The position numbers and the translations under genes were made by a program. From Bacteroidia bacterium (GTDB taxonomy: Bacteria > Bacteroidota > Bacteroidia > Flavobacteriales > Flavobacteriaceae), in assembly GCA_030432635.1 (NCBI GenBank), contig JAUIMB010000006.1, positions 62,001 through 126,000 on the forward strand: a stretch of DNA of 64,000 nucleotides. The letters run 5' to 3'. Each line of letters begins with the position of its first letter. Within the stretch, counting starts at the first letter, position 1. Of the stretch, positions 1 through 7,225 are shown piece by piece. The notes below the pieces were generated by a model. The model worked only from the letters and a program-made list of their open reading frames with translations, was not told the origin of the DNA and searched no databases.

Positions 1-74
1 TGATATATTCTAACCTTAACGAAGTTCGACTATTTATTCTATAATCCAAAAACATGACTTCCACTTATTCTATT

Positions 75-82
75 TATCTTTG
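75..82 (+). promoter_or_regulatory. -7 promoter element (TATCTTTG) for the exonuclease gene
   Basis: TATCTTTG fits the Bacteroidota -7 consensus TAnnTTTG and ends 16 bases before the ATG at 99. It lies inside the frame opened by an earlier ATG at 54, which argues that transcription begins after that ATG and that 99 is the real start. No clear -33 TTTG was seen. Confidence 0.6.
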
Positions 83-98
83 CAGAAAAATACACCTA

Positions 99-875
99 AT
101 GCAACTCAATCTAACAAAGCCCATCTGTTTTTTCGATCTTGAAACCACTGGAATTAATATTACCAACGATAGGATTGTAGAAATTTCCATTTTAAAAGTA
201 TATCCAAATGGAAAAGAGGAAACCTATACCCAACGCGTCAATCCAACAATTCCCATTCCGCCACAAGTGACGCAAGTTCATGGAATTTCAGATGCTGACG
301 TTGCAGATAAACCAACATTCAAGGAAATCGCCAAGGATGTCAATAATATGATAAAGGATTCCGATTTGGGAGGATTCAATTCCAACCGATTCGATATTCC
401 TCTATTGGCTGAGGAGATGTTGCGTGCCGATGTTGATTTTGATATGAAAAACCGTCAGTCTATAGATGTACAGACCATATTCCATAAGATGGAACAACGT
501 ACACTTAGTGCGGCTTACAAGTTTTATTGTGATAAAAATTTAGAAGATGCACACAGTGCTGAAGCTGATACCATGGCAACCTATGAAGTTTTGAAGGCAC
601 AACTGGACCAATATAATGAATTGGAAAATGATGCCAAGTTTTTGGCAGAATTCAGTTCGCGACGAAAATATGCAGATTTTGCAGGGTTTATTGGTTATAC
701 TAAAGATGGAGAAGAGTGTTTTTCCTTTGGAAAGCACAAAGGTAAGCTTGTGACTGAAGTTTTAGAACATGAGCCTGGTTACTTCGGATGGTTACTCAAC
801 GCAGATTTTCCGCTGTACACCAAAAAAGTGCTCACCTCCATTAAATTGAGGTCGTTGAATAATAAATTGCTTTAA
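99..875 (+). CDS. DnaQ-like 3'-5' exonuclease with DUF3820-like tail
   Basis: A 258-residue DEDDh exonuclease related to the DNA polymerase III epsilon proofreading family. The first acidic motif FFDLETTG carries D13 and E15. The later GGFNSNRFDIPLL and HSAEADTMAT segments supply the other exonuclease motifs. The last 60 residues (FSFGKHKGK, then GWLL) resemble the DUF3820 module found after some RNase T/ExoX-like nucleases. It is too short to be a polymerase subunit and probably acts as a free exonuclease in repair or RNA turnover. I chose the start at 99 rather than the in-frame ATG at 54 because the promoter element lies between them and family homology begins at MQLNLTKP. The FAH-family gene follows after 6 bases, suggesting one transcript through cinA. 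Confidence 0.88.
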   Translation: MQLNLTKPICFFDLETTGINITNDRIVEISILKVYPNGKEETYTQRVNPTIPIPPQVTQVHGISDADVADKPTFKEIAKDVNNMIKDSDLGGFNSNRFDIPLLAEEMLRADVDFDMKNRQSIDVQTIFHKMEQRTLSAAYKFYCDKNLEDAHSAEADTMATYEVLKAQLDQYNELENDAKFLAEFSSRRKYADFAGFIGYTKDGEECFSFGKHKGKLVTEVLEHEPGYFGWLLNADFPLYTKKVLTSIKLRSLNNKLL

Positions 876-881
876 TTACCA

Positions 882-1493
882 ATGAAACTCATATGTATTG
901 GTCGCAACTATACCGACCACATTAAGGAATTGGAAAATGATAGGCCAACGGAGCCTGTTGTATTTCTAAAACCTGACACTGCTATTTTACTTAAGAATCA
1001 ACCGTTTTTTATACCAGATTTTTCTGAAGATGTCCACCATGAAGTTGAACTCTTGGTAAAGATCAACAAAGTTGGAAAACATATCGCTAAAAAATTTGCG
1101 CATAAATATTATGACCAAATCGGATTGGGAATTGACTTTACAGCTAGAGATCTTCAGGCGCAACTGAAGGCCAAAGGTTTACCATGGGAAAAAGCAAAGG
1201 CTTTTGATGGTGCAGCTGTGATTGGTGATTGGTTGCCTAAATCTACATTTGAAAACATCGATGACATAAATTTCAGTTTGCAAAAAAATGACCAAGTCGT
1301 TCAGCAAGGAAATACAAGCCTGATGCTATGGAAAATCGATGAGATTATCGAATATGTCTCTAAATATTTTACTTTAAAGATTGGAGATATTATATTTACG
1401 GGAACACCATCAGGAGTTGGCAAGGTTGTTGCTAACGACAAACTAAAGGGATATATTGAAGACAAACAGATGTTTTCGATTATAGTTAAATAA
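882..1493 (+). CDS. Fumarylacetoacetate hydrolase (FAH) family protein
   Basis: A 203-residue single-domain FAH-fold enzyme of the YcgM/acylpyruvase type. Members cleave or decarboxylate beta-diketo acids with a divalent metal ion, and some act as oxaloacetate decarboxylases. Predicted metal ligands are E54 and E56 in HHEVELLV and D85 in GLGIDFTARD. The terminal FTGTPSGVG motif is diagnostic of the family. The length suits the short bacterial form, and the protein is cytoplasmic. It sits 6 bases after the exonuclease and 5 before the Hpt gene, in an apparent operon. The exact substrate cannot be read from the sequence. Confidence 0.85.
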   Translation: MKLICIGRNYTDHIKELENDRPTEPVVFLKPDTAILLKNQPFFIPDFSEDVHHEVELLVKINKVGKHIAKKFAHKYYDQIGLGIDFTARDLQAQLKAKGLPWEKAKAFDGAAVIGDWLPKSTFENIDDINFSLQKNDQVVQQGNTSLMLWKIDEIIEYVSKYFTLKIGDIIFTGTPSGVGKVVANDKLKGYIEDKQMFSIIVK

Positions 1494-1498
1494 AAAGA

Positions 1499-1840
1499 AT
1501 GGAACAACACTACAAATTAGCAAGAGTCAAGGAACTGGCAGGAAACGATATGGATTTTGTAAAGTCCTTGGTCGAAGCATTTTTAGAAGAAGTGCCTGAA
1601 GATGCCCAACGACTAAAGAAAGCAGTGGCAGAAAAGGACTTTTTCAATACCTATCAAGCAGCACATAAAATGAAACCAACCGTCGACTTGTTCGAGTTGG
1701 GTGTATTGGAGTATTTGATCATAGTGCAGGATTGGGGAAAATTCGAAAAGGATGGCGAAGACTGTTCCCCAGAATTGGAAATCGTATTGACCGCAGTAGA
1801 GAAAGCATCCGAAGAACTCAAGGCTGACTTCAATTTATAA
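1499..1840 (+). CDS. Hpt-domain phosphotransfer protein
   Basis: A 113-residue protein consisting almost entirely of one histidine phosphotransfer (Hpt) four-helix domain. The expected phospho-accepting histidine is H56 in QAAHKMKPT. Hpt proteins relay phosphate between hybrid kinases and response regulators. No kinase or receiver gene is adjacent, so the partner must be elsewhere. The Leu/Glu/Lys-rich helical sequence has no signal peptide, so the protein is cytoplasmic. It is separated from cinA by 2 bases, suggesting co-transcription. Hpt domains diverge strongly, so the call rests on the AxHKMKP motif, length and helical character. Confidence 0.75.
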   Translation: MEQHYKLARVKELAGNDMDFVKSLVEAFLEEVPEDAQRLKKAVAEKDFFNTYQAAHKMKPTVDLFELGVLEYLIIVQDWGKFEKDGEDCSPELEIVLTAVEKASEELKADFNL

Positions 1841-1842
1841 TA

Positions 1843-3090
1843 ATGCAGGCAGAAATTATTACTATTGGCGATGAGATTCTCATTGGACAAATCGTAGATA
1901 CAAATTCTGCATTCATAGCAAAGCAACTTAACAAGATAGGTGTTTCGGTGTATCAAATTACGTCGGTTCAGGATGATCGCGACCATATTTTAAAAGCCTT
2001 GTCCCAAGCTGAGTCTAATGCAGATATAGTGATTGTTACTGGTGGTTTAGGACCTACAAAGGATGATATTACCAAAACCACAATAGCCAACTATTTTGAA
2101 GATGTCTTGGTCGAGGATGAATCCGTACGAAAAAACATCGAATATATTTGGAAGGTCTATGTCAATAAACCTCTTAAGCAGGTCAATTTAGATCAAGCCT
2201 TGGTGCCTTCAAAAGCTTTGGTTTTAATGAACAAGTTTGGAAGTGCTCCAGGAATGTGGCTTGAAAAAAATAATACGGTTTTTATTTCTTTGCCAGGTGT
2301 GCCTTATGAAATGAAAGCACTCATTGACGATGAGGTCATTCCAAAGCTAAGAACACGTTTTAATTGTCCCTACATTCTGCACAAAACATTTTTAACCCAC
2401 GGAATGGGTGAGAGCTCGCTTGCTGAACGTATCGAGAGCTTTGAGGATGAGCTTCCTCATTTTATCAAACTGGCATATTTGCCTAGTCTTGGAAGGGTAA
2501 GGTTGCGATTGTCGGCTAAAGGAACTGATAAATCAATTATTGAGGCAGAGATGCAGAAACAAACTGAAAGACTGTTGCCTCAAATTGAGGACATTTTTGT
2601 CGGATTTGAGGAGGAGCTGTCGATTGAAGCTATTATAGGAGCACAACTGACCAAACTCAATAAAACAGTAGCAACAGCCGAAAGTTGTACGGGTGGTACC
2701 ATTGCAAAGCGCATTACCGCAAATGCTGGAGCGTCAAAATATTTTAAGGGAAGTATTGTAAGTTATACTAGAGACGTAAAAGTCAATGTGCTTAATGTTT
2801 CCGAGGACATCATCGATACATATTCTGTTGTGAGTGCCGAAGTTGCTGAAGCCATGGCTAAGAATGTCCGTGAGATGTTTCAAACCGATTATGCCATTTC
2901 AACCACAGGAAATGCTGGTCCAACAACCGACGATACATCAGAGGATGTTGGGATTGTGTACATAGCCATAGCCACCAAGAAGAAGGTCTACTCAGATCGC
3001 TTTAGCTTTGGGAACCATCGGGTCAAAGTTATTACCAAAGCAGCCAATAAAGCCTTCGAAATGTTAGAAAAAGAAATTTTGAAAAAGTAA
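1843..3090 (+). CDS. cinA: CinA family nicotinamide-nucleotide amidase
   Basis: A 415-residue CinA-type protein. The N-terminal domain (about 1-170) is MoCF/MogA-like: it opens with the ITIGDEILIGQIVDTN motif and has the GGLGPTKDD motif. The C-terminal domain (about 255-415) is the nicotinamide mononucleotide deamidase, with the TAESCTGG catalytic segment and a TTGNAGPT loop. The family recycles NMN to nicotinate mononucleotide in NAD salvage, and the N-terminal half is associated with ADP-ribose pyrophosphatase activity. The name 'competence/damage-inducible' is historical. It is the last gene of the apparent four-gene operon and is followed by the separate rpmB promoter. Confidence 0.93.
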   Translation: MQAEIITIGDEILIGQIVDTNSAFIAKQLNKIGVSVYQITSVQDDRDHILKALSQAESNADIVIVTGGLGPTKDDITKTTIANYFEDVLVEDESVRKNIEYIWKVYVNKPLKQVNLDQALVPSKALVLMNKFGSAPGMWLEKNNTVFISLPGVPYEMKALIDDEVIPKLRTRFNCPYILHKTFLTHGMGESSLAERIESFEDELPHFIKLAYLPSLGRVRLRLSAKGTDKSIIEAEMQKQTERLLPQIEDIFVGFEEELSIEAIIGAQLTKLNKTVATAESCTGGTIAKRITANAGASKYFKGSIVSYTRDVKVNVLNVSEDIIDTYSVVSAEVAEAMAKNVREMFQTDYAISTTGNAGPTTDDTSEDVGIVYIAIATKKKVYSDRFSFGNHRVKVITKAANKAFEMLEKEILKK

Positions 3091-3099
3091 CACTTTATG

Positions 3100-3131
3100 T
3101 TTGTTGGTATTGTAAAGATTTCTTAAATTTG
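3100..3131 (+). promoter_or_regulatory. Promoter of the rpmB-rpmG-bL38 cluster
   Basis: A complete Bacteroidota-type promoter: -33 TTTG at 3100-3103, a 20-base spacer, and -7 TAAATTTG at 3124-3131. The rpmB ATG is at 3171, leaving a leader of about 33 bases with no Shine-Dalgarno sequence. Confidence 0.75.
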
Positions 3132-3170
3132 CAGCCTGTTTTAAAGAAACATCAATAAAAGTTAGAAGAA

Positions 3171-3407
3171 ATGTCAAGAGTTTGTGAACTTACAGGAAAG
3201 AAAGCGATGGTTGGAAACAATGTTTCCCATGCAATGAACAAAACGAAGCGTAAATTCAATGCGAATTTGATCAAGAAGCGTTTCTATATTCCTGAGGAAG
3301 ACAAGTGGATTACCTTAAAAGTATCTACTTCAGCATTAAAGACTATCAATAGAGTTGGTATTTCTGCTGCATTGAAAGAAGCAAAATCCAAAGGATTTTT
3401 AAAATAA
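3171..3407 (+). CDS. rpmB: 50S ribosomal protein bL28
   Basis: A 78-residue basic protein matching bL28, a structural protein of the large ribosomal subunit. The start MSRVCELTGKK is the family signature, with the TGK turn and a following GNNVSHAMNKTKRKF segment. It heads the conserved Bacteroidota cluster bL28-bL33-bL38-like, followed by ftsY. The gap to rpmG is 27 bases. Confidence 0.97.
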   Translation: MSRVCELTGKKAMVGNNVSHAMNKTKRKFNANLIKKRFYIPEEDKWITLKVSTSALKTINRVGISAALKEAKSKGFLK

Positions 3408-3434
3408 TAGCATAACGCGTTAAAGATACGTACG

Positions 3435-3617
3435 ATGGCAAAAAAAGGAAATAGAATTCAGGTTATTTTAGAATGTACAGAGCACAAAGAGTCTGGAATG
3501 CCAGGAACGTCTCGTTACATTACGACAAAAAACAAAAAGAATACGCCAGATAGAATGGAGATCAAAAAATTCAATCCGATCCTCAAGCGTATGACCGTTC
3601 ACAAAGAAATTAAATAA
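3435..3617 (+). CDS. rpmG: 50S ribosomal protein bL33
   Basis: A 60-residue bL33 protein of the large subunit near the E site. It shows the usual [18 protein letters not shown] opening and the [11 protein letters not shown]...KKFNPILK core. The cysteine pairs of zinc-binding (C+) bL33 are absent apart from a single Cys in ECTEH, so this is the zinc-independent form. It lies between rpmB and the bL38-like gene and was probably transcribed from the promoter at 3100-3131. Confidence 0.97.
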   Translation: MAKKGNRIQVILECTEHKESGMPGTSRYITTKNKKNTPDRMEIKKFNPILKRMTVHKEIK

Positions 3618-3649
3618 ACAAAGAGTTAACGCTTTAAAAGTATAGTACC

Positions 3650-3802
3650 ATGGCAAAGAAAGCAGTAGCATCATTACAAACAGGATCTAAAAGACTTACC
3701 AAAGCAATCAAAATGGTGAAATCGCCTAAAACTGGTTCTTATATGTTTGTTGAGTCAGTAATGGCTCCTGACTTGGTTAATGATTTTTTCAACAAAAAAT
3801 AA
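3650..3802 (+). CDS. DUF4295 family small protein, probable ribosomal protein bL38
   Basis: A 50-residue basic protein beginning MAKKAVASLQTGSKRLTKA and ending in NKK. It belongs to DUF4295, found only in Bacteroidota and consistently encoded between rpmG and ftsY. From memory, the Flavobacterium johnsoniae ribosome structure assigned this family as a large-subunit protein, bL38; that identification is established knowledge, not something visible here. Its size, charge and position support it. The ATG lies 32 bases after rpmG, and a strong terminator follows 25 bases after its stop, so the ribosomal transcript ends here. Many gene finders miss it because of its length. Confidence 0.9.
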   Translation: MAKKAVASLQTGSKRLTKAIKMVKSPKTGSYMFVESVMAPDLVNDFFNKK

Positions 3803-3827
3803 TTGAACATTTTAATGTTTGATCACG

Positions 3828-3858
3828 AACTGCTTTCATATTTGAAAGCAGTTTTTTT
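3828..3858 (+). terminator. Rho-independent terminator after the ribosomal cluster
   Basis: An 11-bp perfect stem (AACTGCTTTCA with TGAAAGCAGTT), a 4-base loop and a run of T. It lies 25 bases after the bL38-like stop codon and separates the ribosomal cluster from the repeat region and ftsY. Confidence 0.9.
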
Positions 3859-3898
3859 ATGGCTATATTTGAGCAAGCATGACAACTTAGCAGTGAGT

Positions 3899-4079
3899 GC
3901 ACATAGGCAAGATTGTTGTACGTGCTTTTGGGCGTTACCCATAATACCCACAAGGTTTTTTGAAACCTTGCAGGAGTAGGGTCGGGCTTTCCGCTAAATC
4001 TTTTTTCCTGTCAAAACCTTTCAACTGCGTTCAAGGTGACATAAAAAAAGGATATCGCTGCAATCCCTAACGCACATAG
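3899..4079. repeat. REP/MITE-like intergenic element upstream of ftsY
   Basis: This 309-base non-coding gap (3803-4111) holds a composite repeat. A hairpin CAAGGTTT/AAACCTTG sits at 3951-3970. A longer imperfect inverted repeat runs from TAGGGTCGGGC...CCGCTAAATCTTTTTT to AAAAAAGGATATCGCTGCAATCCCTA. Its outermost ends read GCGTTA (3932-3937) and TAACGC (4068-4073). The whole is bracketed by a direct repeat GCACATAG at 3899-3906 and 4072-4079. In the middle, TGTCA/CCTT pairs with AAGG/TGACA around TTCAACTGCGTTCAA. From memory, motifs of this type recur in intergenic regions of many Flavobacteriaceae. No open frame is evident. Confidence 0.6.
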
Positions 4080-4111
4080 AGCAACCTAACAAAAAACGGA
4101 TTAAAACAACT

Positions 4112-5086
4112 ATGAGTTTTTTCAAAAAAATATTCTCTTCCGAAAAAAAGGAAACCTTGGACAAAGGTTTGGAGAAATCAAAAACATCCTTTTTCACTAA
4201 ATTAAATAAGGCTGTAGCAGGAAAATCCAAAGTCGATGATGATGTATTGGATAACTTAGAAGAGGTGTTGGTCACTAGTGATGTTGGCGTCAATACAACC
4301 CTAAAGGTCATTGAACGTATTGAAGAACGTGTGGCAAGGGATAAGTACCTTGGTACCTCAGAGTTAAATAGGATTTTACGAGAGGAAATCGCAGGATTAT
4401 TATCGGAAACCAATTCTGGTGAAGATACCGATTACGTGATTCCCGAATTACCAAGACAAGACAACGGTAATAAAACACCTTATGTGCTCATGGTCGTTGG
4501 CGTAAATGGTGTAGGTAAGACCACAACCATCGGAAAGCTCGCTTATCAGTTTAAAAAGAAAGGGCTTAAGGTTGTACTAGGTGCAGCAGATACCTTTAGG
4601 GCAGCTGCAATAGATCAGCTTCAAGTATGGGCAGATCGTGTCGATGTTCCTATGATTAAACAGGAGATGGGATCAGATCCTGCCAGTGTAGCATTTGATG
4701 CCTTACAATCGGGAGTCAACCAAGATGCTGATGTCATCATTATCGACACGGCTGGTCGATTGCACAATAAAATTAACCTTATGAATGAATTAAGTAAGGT
4801 CAAACGCGTCATGCAAAAAGTGGTTGGCGATGCACCTCATGATGTACTTTTAGTACTTGATGGCTCGACTGGACAAAATGCTTTTGAACAGGCAAAACAG
4901 TTTACAGCCGCAACTGAGGTTACTGCCCTAGCAGTCACAAAACTTGATGGTACGGCCAAAGGTGGTGTCGTTATTGGTATTAGTTATCAATTCAAGATTC
5001 CTGTGAAATACATTGGTGTTGGAGAAGGCATCGAAGATTTGCAAGTCTTCAATAAGTATGAGTTTGTCGATAGTTTCTTTAAATAG
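4112..5086 (+). CDS. ftsY: Signal recognition particle receptor FtsY
   Basis: A 324-residue SRP-receptor GTPase that docks ribosome-SRP complexes at the inner membrane for co-translational insertion of membrane proteins. The N-terminal basic helix (FFKKIFSSEKK) and the N domain (to about 110) precede the G domain. G1 GVNGVGKTT is at 130-138, followed by DTFRAAA, DTAGR and TKLDGTAKGG. The long acidic A domain of E. coli FtsY is missing, as is usual in this phylum. It follows the bL38-like gene as commonly in Bacteroidota, but here a terminator and repeat element intervene, so its promoter must lie within or after the repeat. Confidence 0.97.
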   Translation: MSFFKKIFSSEKKETLDKGLEKSKTSFFTKLNKAVAGKSKVDDDVLDNLEEVLVTSDVGVNTTLKVIERIEERVARDKYLGTSELNRILREEIAGLLSETNSGEDTDYVIPELPRQDNGNKTPYVLMVVGVNGVGKTTTIGKLAYQFKKKGLKVVLGAADTFRAAAIDQLQVWADRVDVPMIKQEMGSDPASVAFDALQSGVNQDADVIIIDTAGRLHNKINLMNELSKVKRVMQKVVGDAPHDVLLVLDGSTGQNAFEQAKQFTAATEVTALAVTKLDGTAKGGVVIGISYQFKIPVKYIGVGEGIEDLQVFNKYEFVDSFFK

Positions 5087-5097
5087 AACATCATACA

Positions 5098-5433
5098 TTG
5101 AAACATGACAAGCTTTATAGTGTTCTACTCATTTTAATCTTAGGATTTTCCATCATGCGTGTTTTGTATAATGTACAAAATATCGTTTATGGCTACATGA
5201 ATTCAAAAGCTAACCCATTGCTTCCGCAGTACATGTGGAAATATATTGCATTTCCAAAGTTCATAATGCTTTTGGTGTTTTCAGGAATTGGTCTCTTTTG
5301 TTATCGGAGTTTTAAAAGCCAACATTACAATGCAATTGTCATTTGGGTACTTTTTATGTTCTCGGTTTTTACAATTTTTAAAGCCCAATACGTTTTCATT
5401 TTTATAAATAGGTTCAACCCTTTTGGGTATTAA
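5098..5433 (+). CDS. Small multi-pass membrane protein of unknown function
   Basis: A 111-residue protein with three likely membrane segments: about residues 7-22 (SVLLILILGFSIMRV), 47-68 (IAFPKFIMLLVFSGIGLFCY) and 78-100 (NAIVIWVLFMFSVFTIFKAQYVF). I do not recognise a family. The best start is TTG at 5098, which gives a basic N-terminus (KHDKLYS) before the first segment. The next in-frame ATG, at 5155, would cut that segment, and the ATG at 5105 is in another frame. It lies 11 bases after ftsY and 41 before the amidase, and may share the ftsY transcript. Confidence 0.65.
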   Translation: MKHDKLYSVLLILILGFSIMRVLYNVQNIVYGYMNSKANPLLPQYMWKYIAFPKFIMLLVFSGIGLFCYRSFKSQHYNAIVIWVLFMFSVFTIFKAQYVFIFINRFNPFGY

Positions 5434-5443
5434 TTCTATTTTG

Positions 5444-5467
5444 ATTTTTCTTATTTTTAAGAAAAAT
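5444..5467. repeat. AT-rich perfect hairpin just before the amidase start
   Basis: A 10-bp perfect stem (ATTTTTCTTA with TAAGAAAAAT) and TTTT loop end 7 bases before the ATG at 5475. It has no downstream T tract, so it is a poor terminator. It could be a weak terminator for 5098-5433 or an RNA structure masking the amidase start. Confidence 0.45.
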
Positions 5468-5474
5468 TTAGACC

Positions 5475-7163
5475 ATGCGTTATTTTATTTTATGTTGCTT
5501 CCTTATGGCTGTTTTGGGTTGTAAGCCTTCGGAAAAGGAGACCGAAAATCAATCTGAAGTACCTTCAGCCAAAACGCAGTCCCAAACTGATGAAACCAAA
5601 CCAAATGAAAGTACAGATCTCAGTGCTATTTCTACCAAGGACAATGCTGAATTTAAGGTATTGGATTCCAAATTTATAGATAAGGAACAGCAATGGAAGA
5701 TGTTGGATACTCAGATGGCAGATTTTACTGAGACCAATTATAATGATCTAAAACCCCTTATTATGGACAAGGGGATTATCACACTCCAAAAGCATATGGT
5801 TGAACGTAAACTGAGTTATGAGAACTTAGTCAAGTTTTATCTGTATCGCATCCGGAAGTTCGATAGAAACAATGATTTGTCATTAAATTCGGTAATTGCC
5901 ATCAATCCCAATATCATTTCAGAGGCAAAACAAAAGGATAGGGAATTTCTGAATAGGAAAATGAAGCATCCCATTTTTGGTATGCCAATTCTTTTAAAGG
6001 ATAATATCAATGCATCAGGAATGCCAACCACTGCAGGAGCTGTGGCATTAAAGAACAATATCACTGAAGATGCTTTTATCGTAAAGCAACTAAAATCTAA
6101 AGGCGCATTGATTTTAGGAAAAACGAATTTGAGTGAATGGGCTTATTTTTTCTGCGGTGAGTGCCCTAGTGGCTATAGTGCTATTGGTGGTCAGACCTTG
6201 AATCCTTATGGCCGTAAGATTATTGATACAGGTGGTTCTAGCTCTGGAAGTGGAGTTGCTGTTGCTGCCAATTTTTGTGTTGCAGCAATAGGTAGCGAAA
6301 CAGCTGGCTCTATTTTATCTCCAGCAAGCCAAAATTCAGTGGTTGGTCTTAAGCCTACTGTAGGTTTATTGAGTAGAAGTGGGATTATCCCTATTTCGTC
6401 TACCTTGGATACGGCTGGACCCATGACCAAAAGTGTAAAGGATAATTCCATCCTTCTCGATGCGCTTTTTGGAGAGGATACGTCCGATCCAAAATCAATC
6501 TATAATCTGTGGGAAAGTCCGTTTTATTACAAGCAACTAGAAATTGCCAATTTGAACGACACCCGTTTTGGAGCGTTAACCAACTTAATGGACAATCCAT
6601 TATATGTAAATGCGTTAAATGTCTTGAGAGAAAATGGCGCAAAGATTGTAGAAGTTGAGGCTCCAGAAATTACTTTGCCTAACTTCATTCGATTATTGAA
6701 TCTCGATATGAAACCAGATTTGGAAAATTATTTGAAAACCTATGCCAATCCTGAACTAGGTTTGACTTCAATTGAGGATATCATGGATTTCAATAGAACC
6801 GATAGTTTAAATGTGATGCCTTATGGGCAAAACCTATTTGTAGGAGTTTCCGCAGATAAGGCAACCGAAGCAGAATTAGACCATATTAAGAAGGTTTTAA
6901 ACTCCAATGGGAAACAGTTTTTTGATCAATTAATGAAAGCCCACGATTTGAATGGGATACTGTCTATCAATAATTATCATGCAGCTGAAGCTGCGGTCGC
7001 AGAATATCCTGCATTAACTGTGCCTATGGGTTATACCGATGCTGGTGAACCTCAAGGATTGACTTTTGTAAGTTTTCGTTTAAGAGAACGGCAACTGTTG
7101 GAATGGGCTTATGTCTTTGAACAAGCCACAATGTCTAGAATGGCACCTAAGGACTATAACTAA
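5475..7163 (+). CDS. Amidase-signature family lipoprotein
   Basis: A 562-residue amidase-signature hydrolase of the Ser-cisSer-Lys type. These enzymes hydrolyse amide bonds and include fatty-acid amidases, peptide amidases and GatA relatives. Catalytic candidates are K175 (PILLKDN), the cis-serine in GGSSSGSG (253-260) and nucleophile S279 in TAGSILSP. The N-terminus has a lipoprotein signal ending LMAVLGC, then a low-complexity Glu/Ser/Thr linker to about residue 50, so it should be anchored on a membrane outside the cytoplasm. No gatB or gatC is nearby, which argues against tRNA amidotransferase. The substrate is unknown. It stands alone before a terminator. Confidence 0.9.
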   Translation: MRYFILCCFLMAVLGCKPSEKETENQSEVPSAKTQSQTDETKPNESTDLSAISTKDNAEFKVLDSKFIDKEQQWKMLDTQMADFTETNYNDLKPLIMDKGIITLQKHMVERKLSYENLVKFYLYRIRKFDRNNDLSLNSVIAINPNIISEAKQKDREFLNRKMKHPIFGMPILLKDNINASGMPTTAGAVALKNNITEDAFIVKQLKSKGALILGKTNLSEWAYFFCGECPSGYSAIGGQTLNPYGRKIIDTGGSSSGSGVAVAANFCVAAIGSETAGSILSPASQNSVVGLKPTVGLLSRSGIIPISSTLDTAGPMTKSVKDNSILLDALFGEDTSDPKSIYNLWESPFYYKQLEIANLNDTRFGALTNLMDNPLYVNALNVLRENGAKIVEVEAPEITLPNFIRLLNLDMKPDLENYLKTYANPELGLTSIEDIMDFNRTDSLNVMPYGQNLFVGVSADKATEAELDHIKKVLNSNGKQFFDQLMKAHDLNGILSINNYHAAEAAVAEYPALTVPMGYTDAGEPQGLTFVSFRLRERQLLEWAYVFEQATMSRMAPKDYN

Positions 7164-7165
7164 AA

Positions 7166-7193
7166 AAAGCCTAAGATGGTAATCCTAGGCTTT
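7166..7193. terminator. Bidirectional terminator between amidase and FN3 lipoprotein
   Basis: AAAGCCTA and TAGGCTTT pair around a 12-base loop, with an A-rich flank on the left and T on the right. It begins 3 bases after the amidase stop, and the convergent FN3 gene ends at 7226, so it can serve both. Confidence 0.8.
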
Positions 7194-7225
7194 AATTGGT
7201 ATCAATACATTAACGTGTATAATTG

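Noticed and set aside
5475-7163. Amidase as GatA subunit of tRNA amidotransferase
   Set aside because: It has a lipoprotein signal and no gatB or gatC neighbours; GatA is cytoplasmic.
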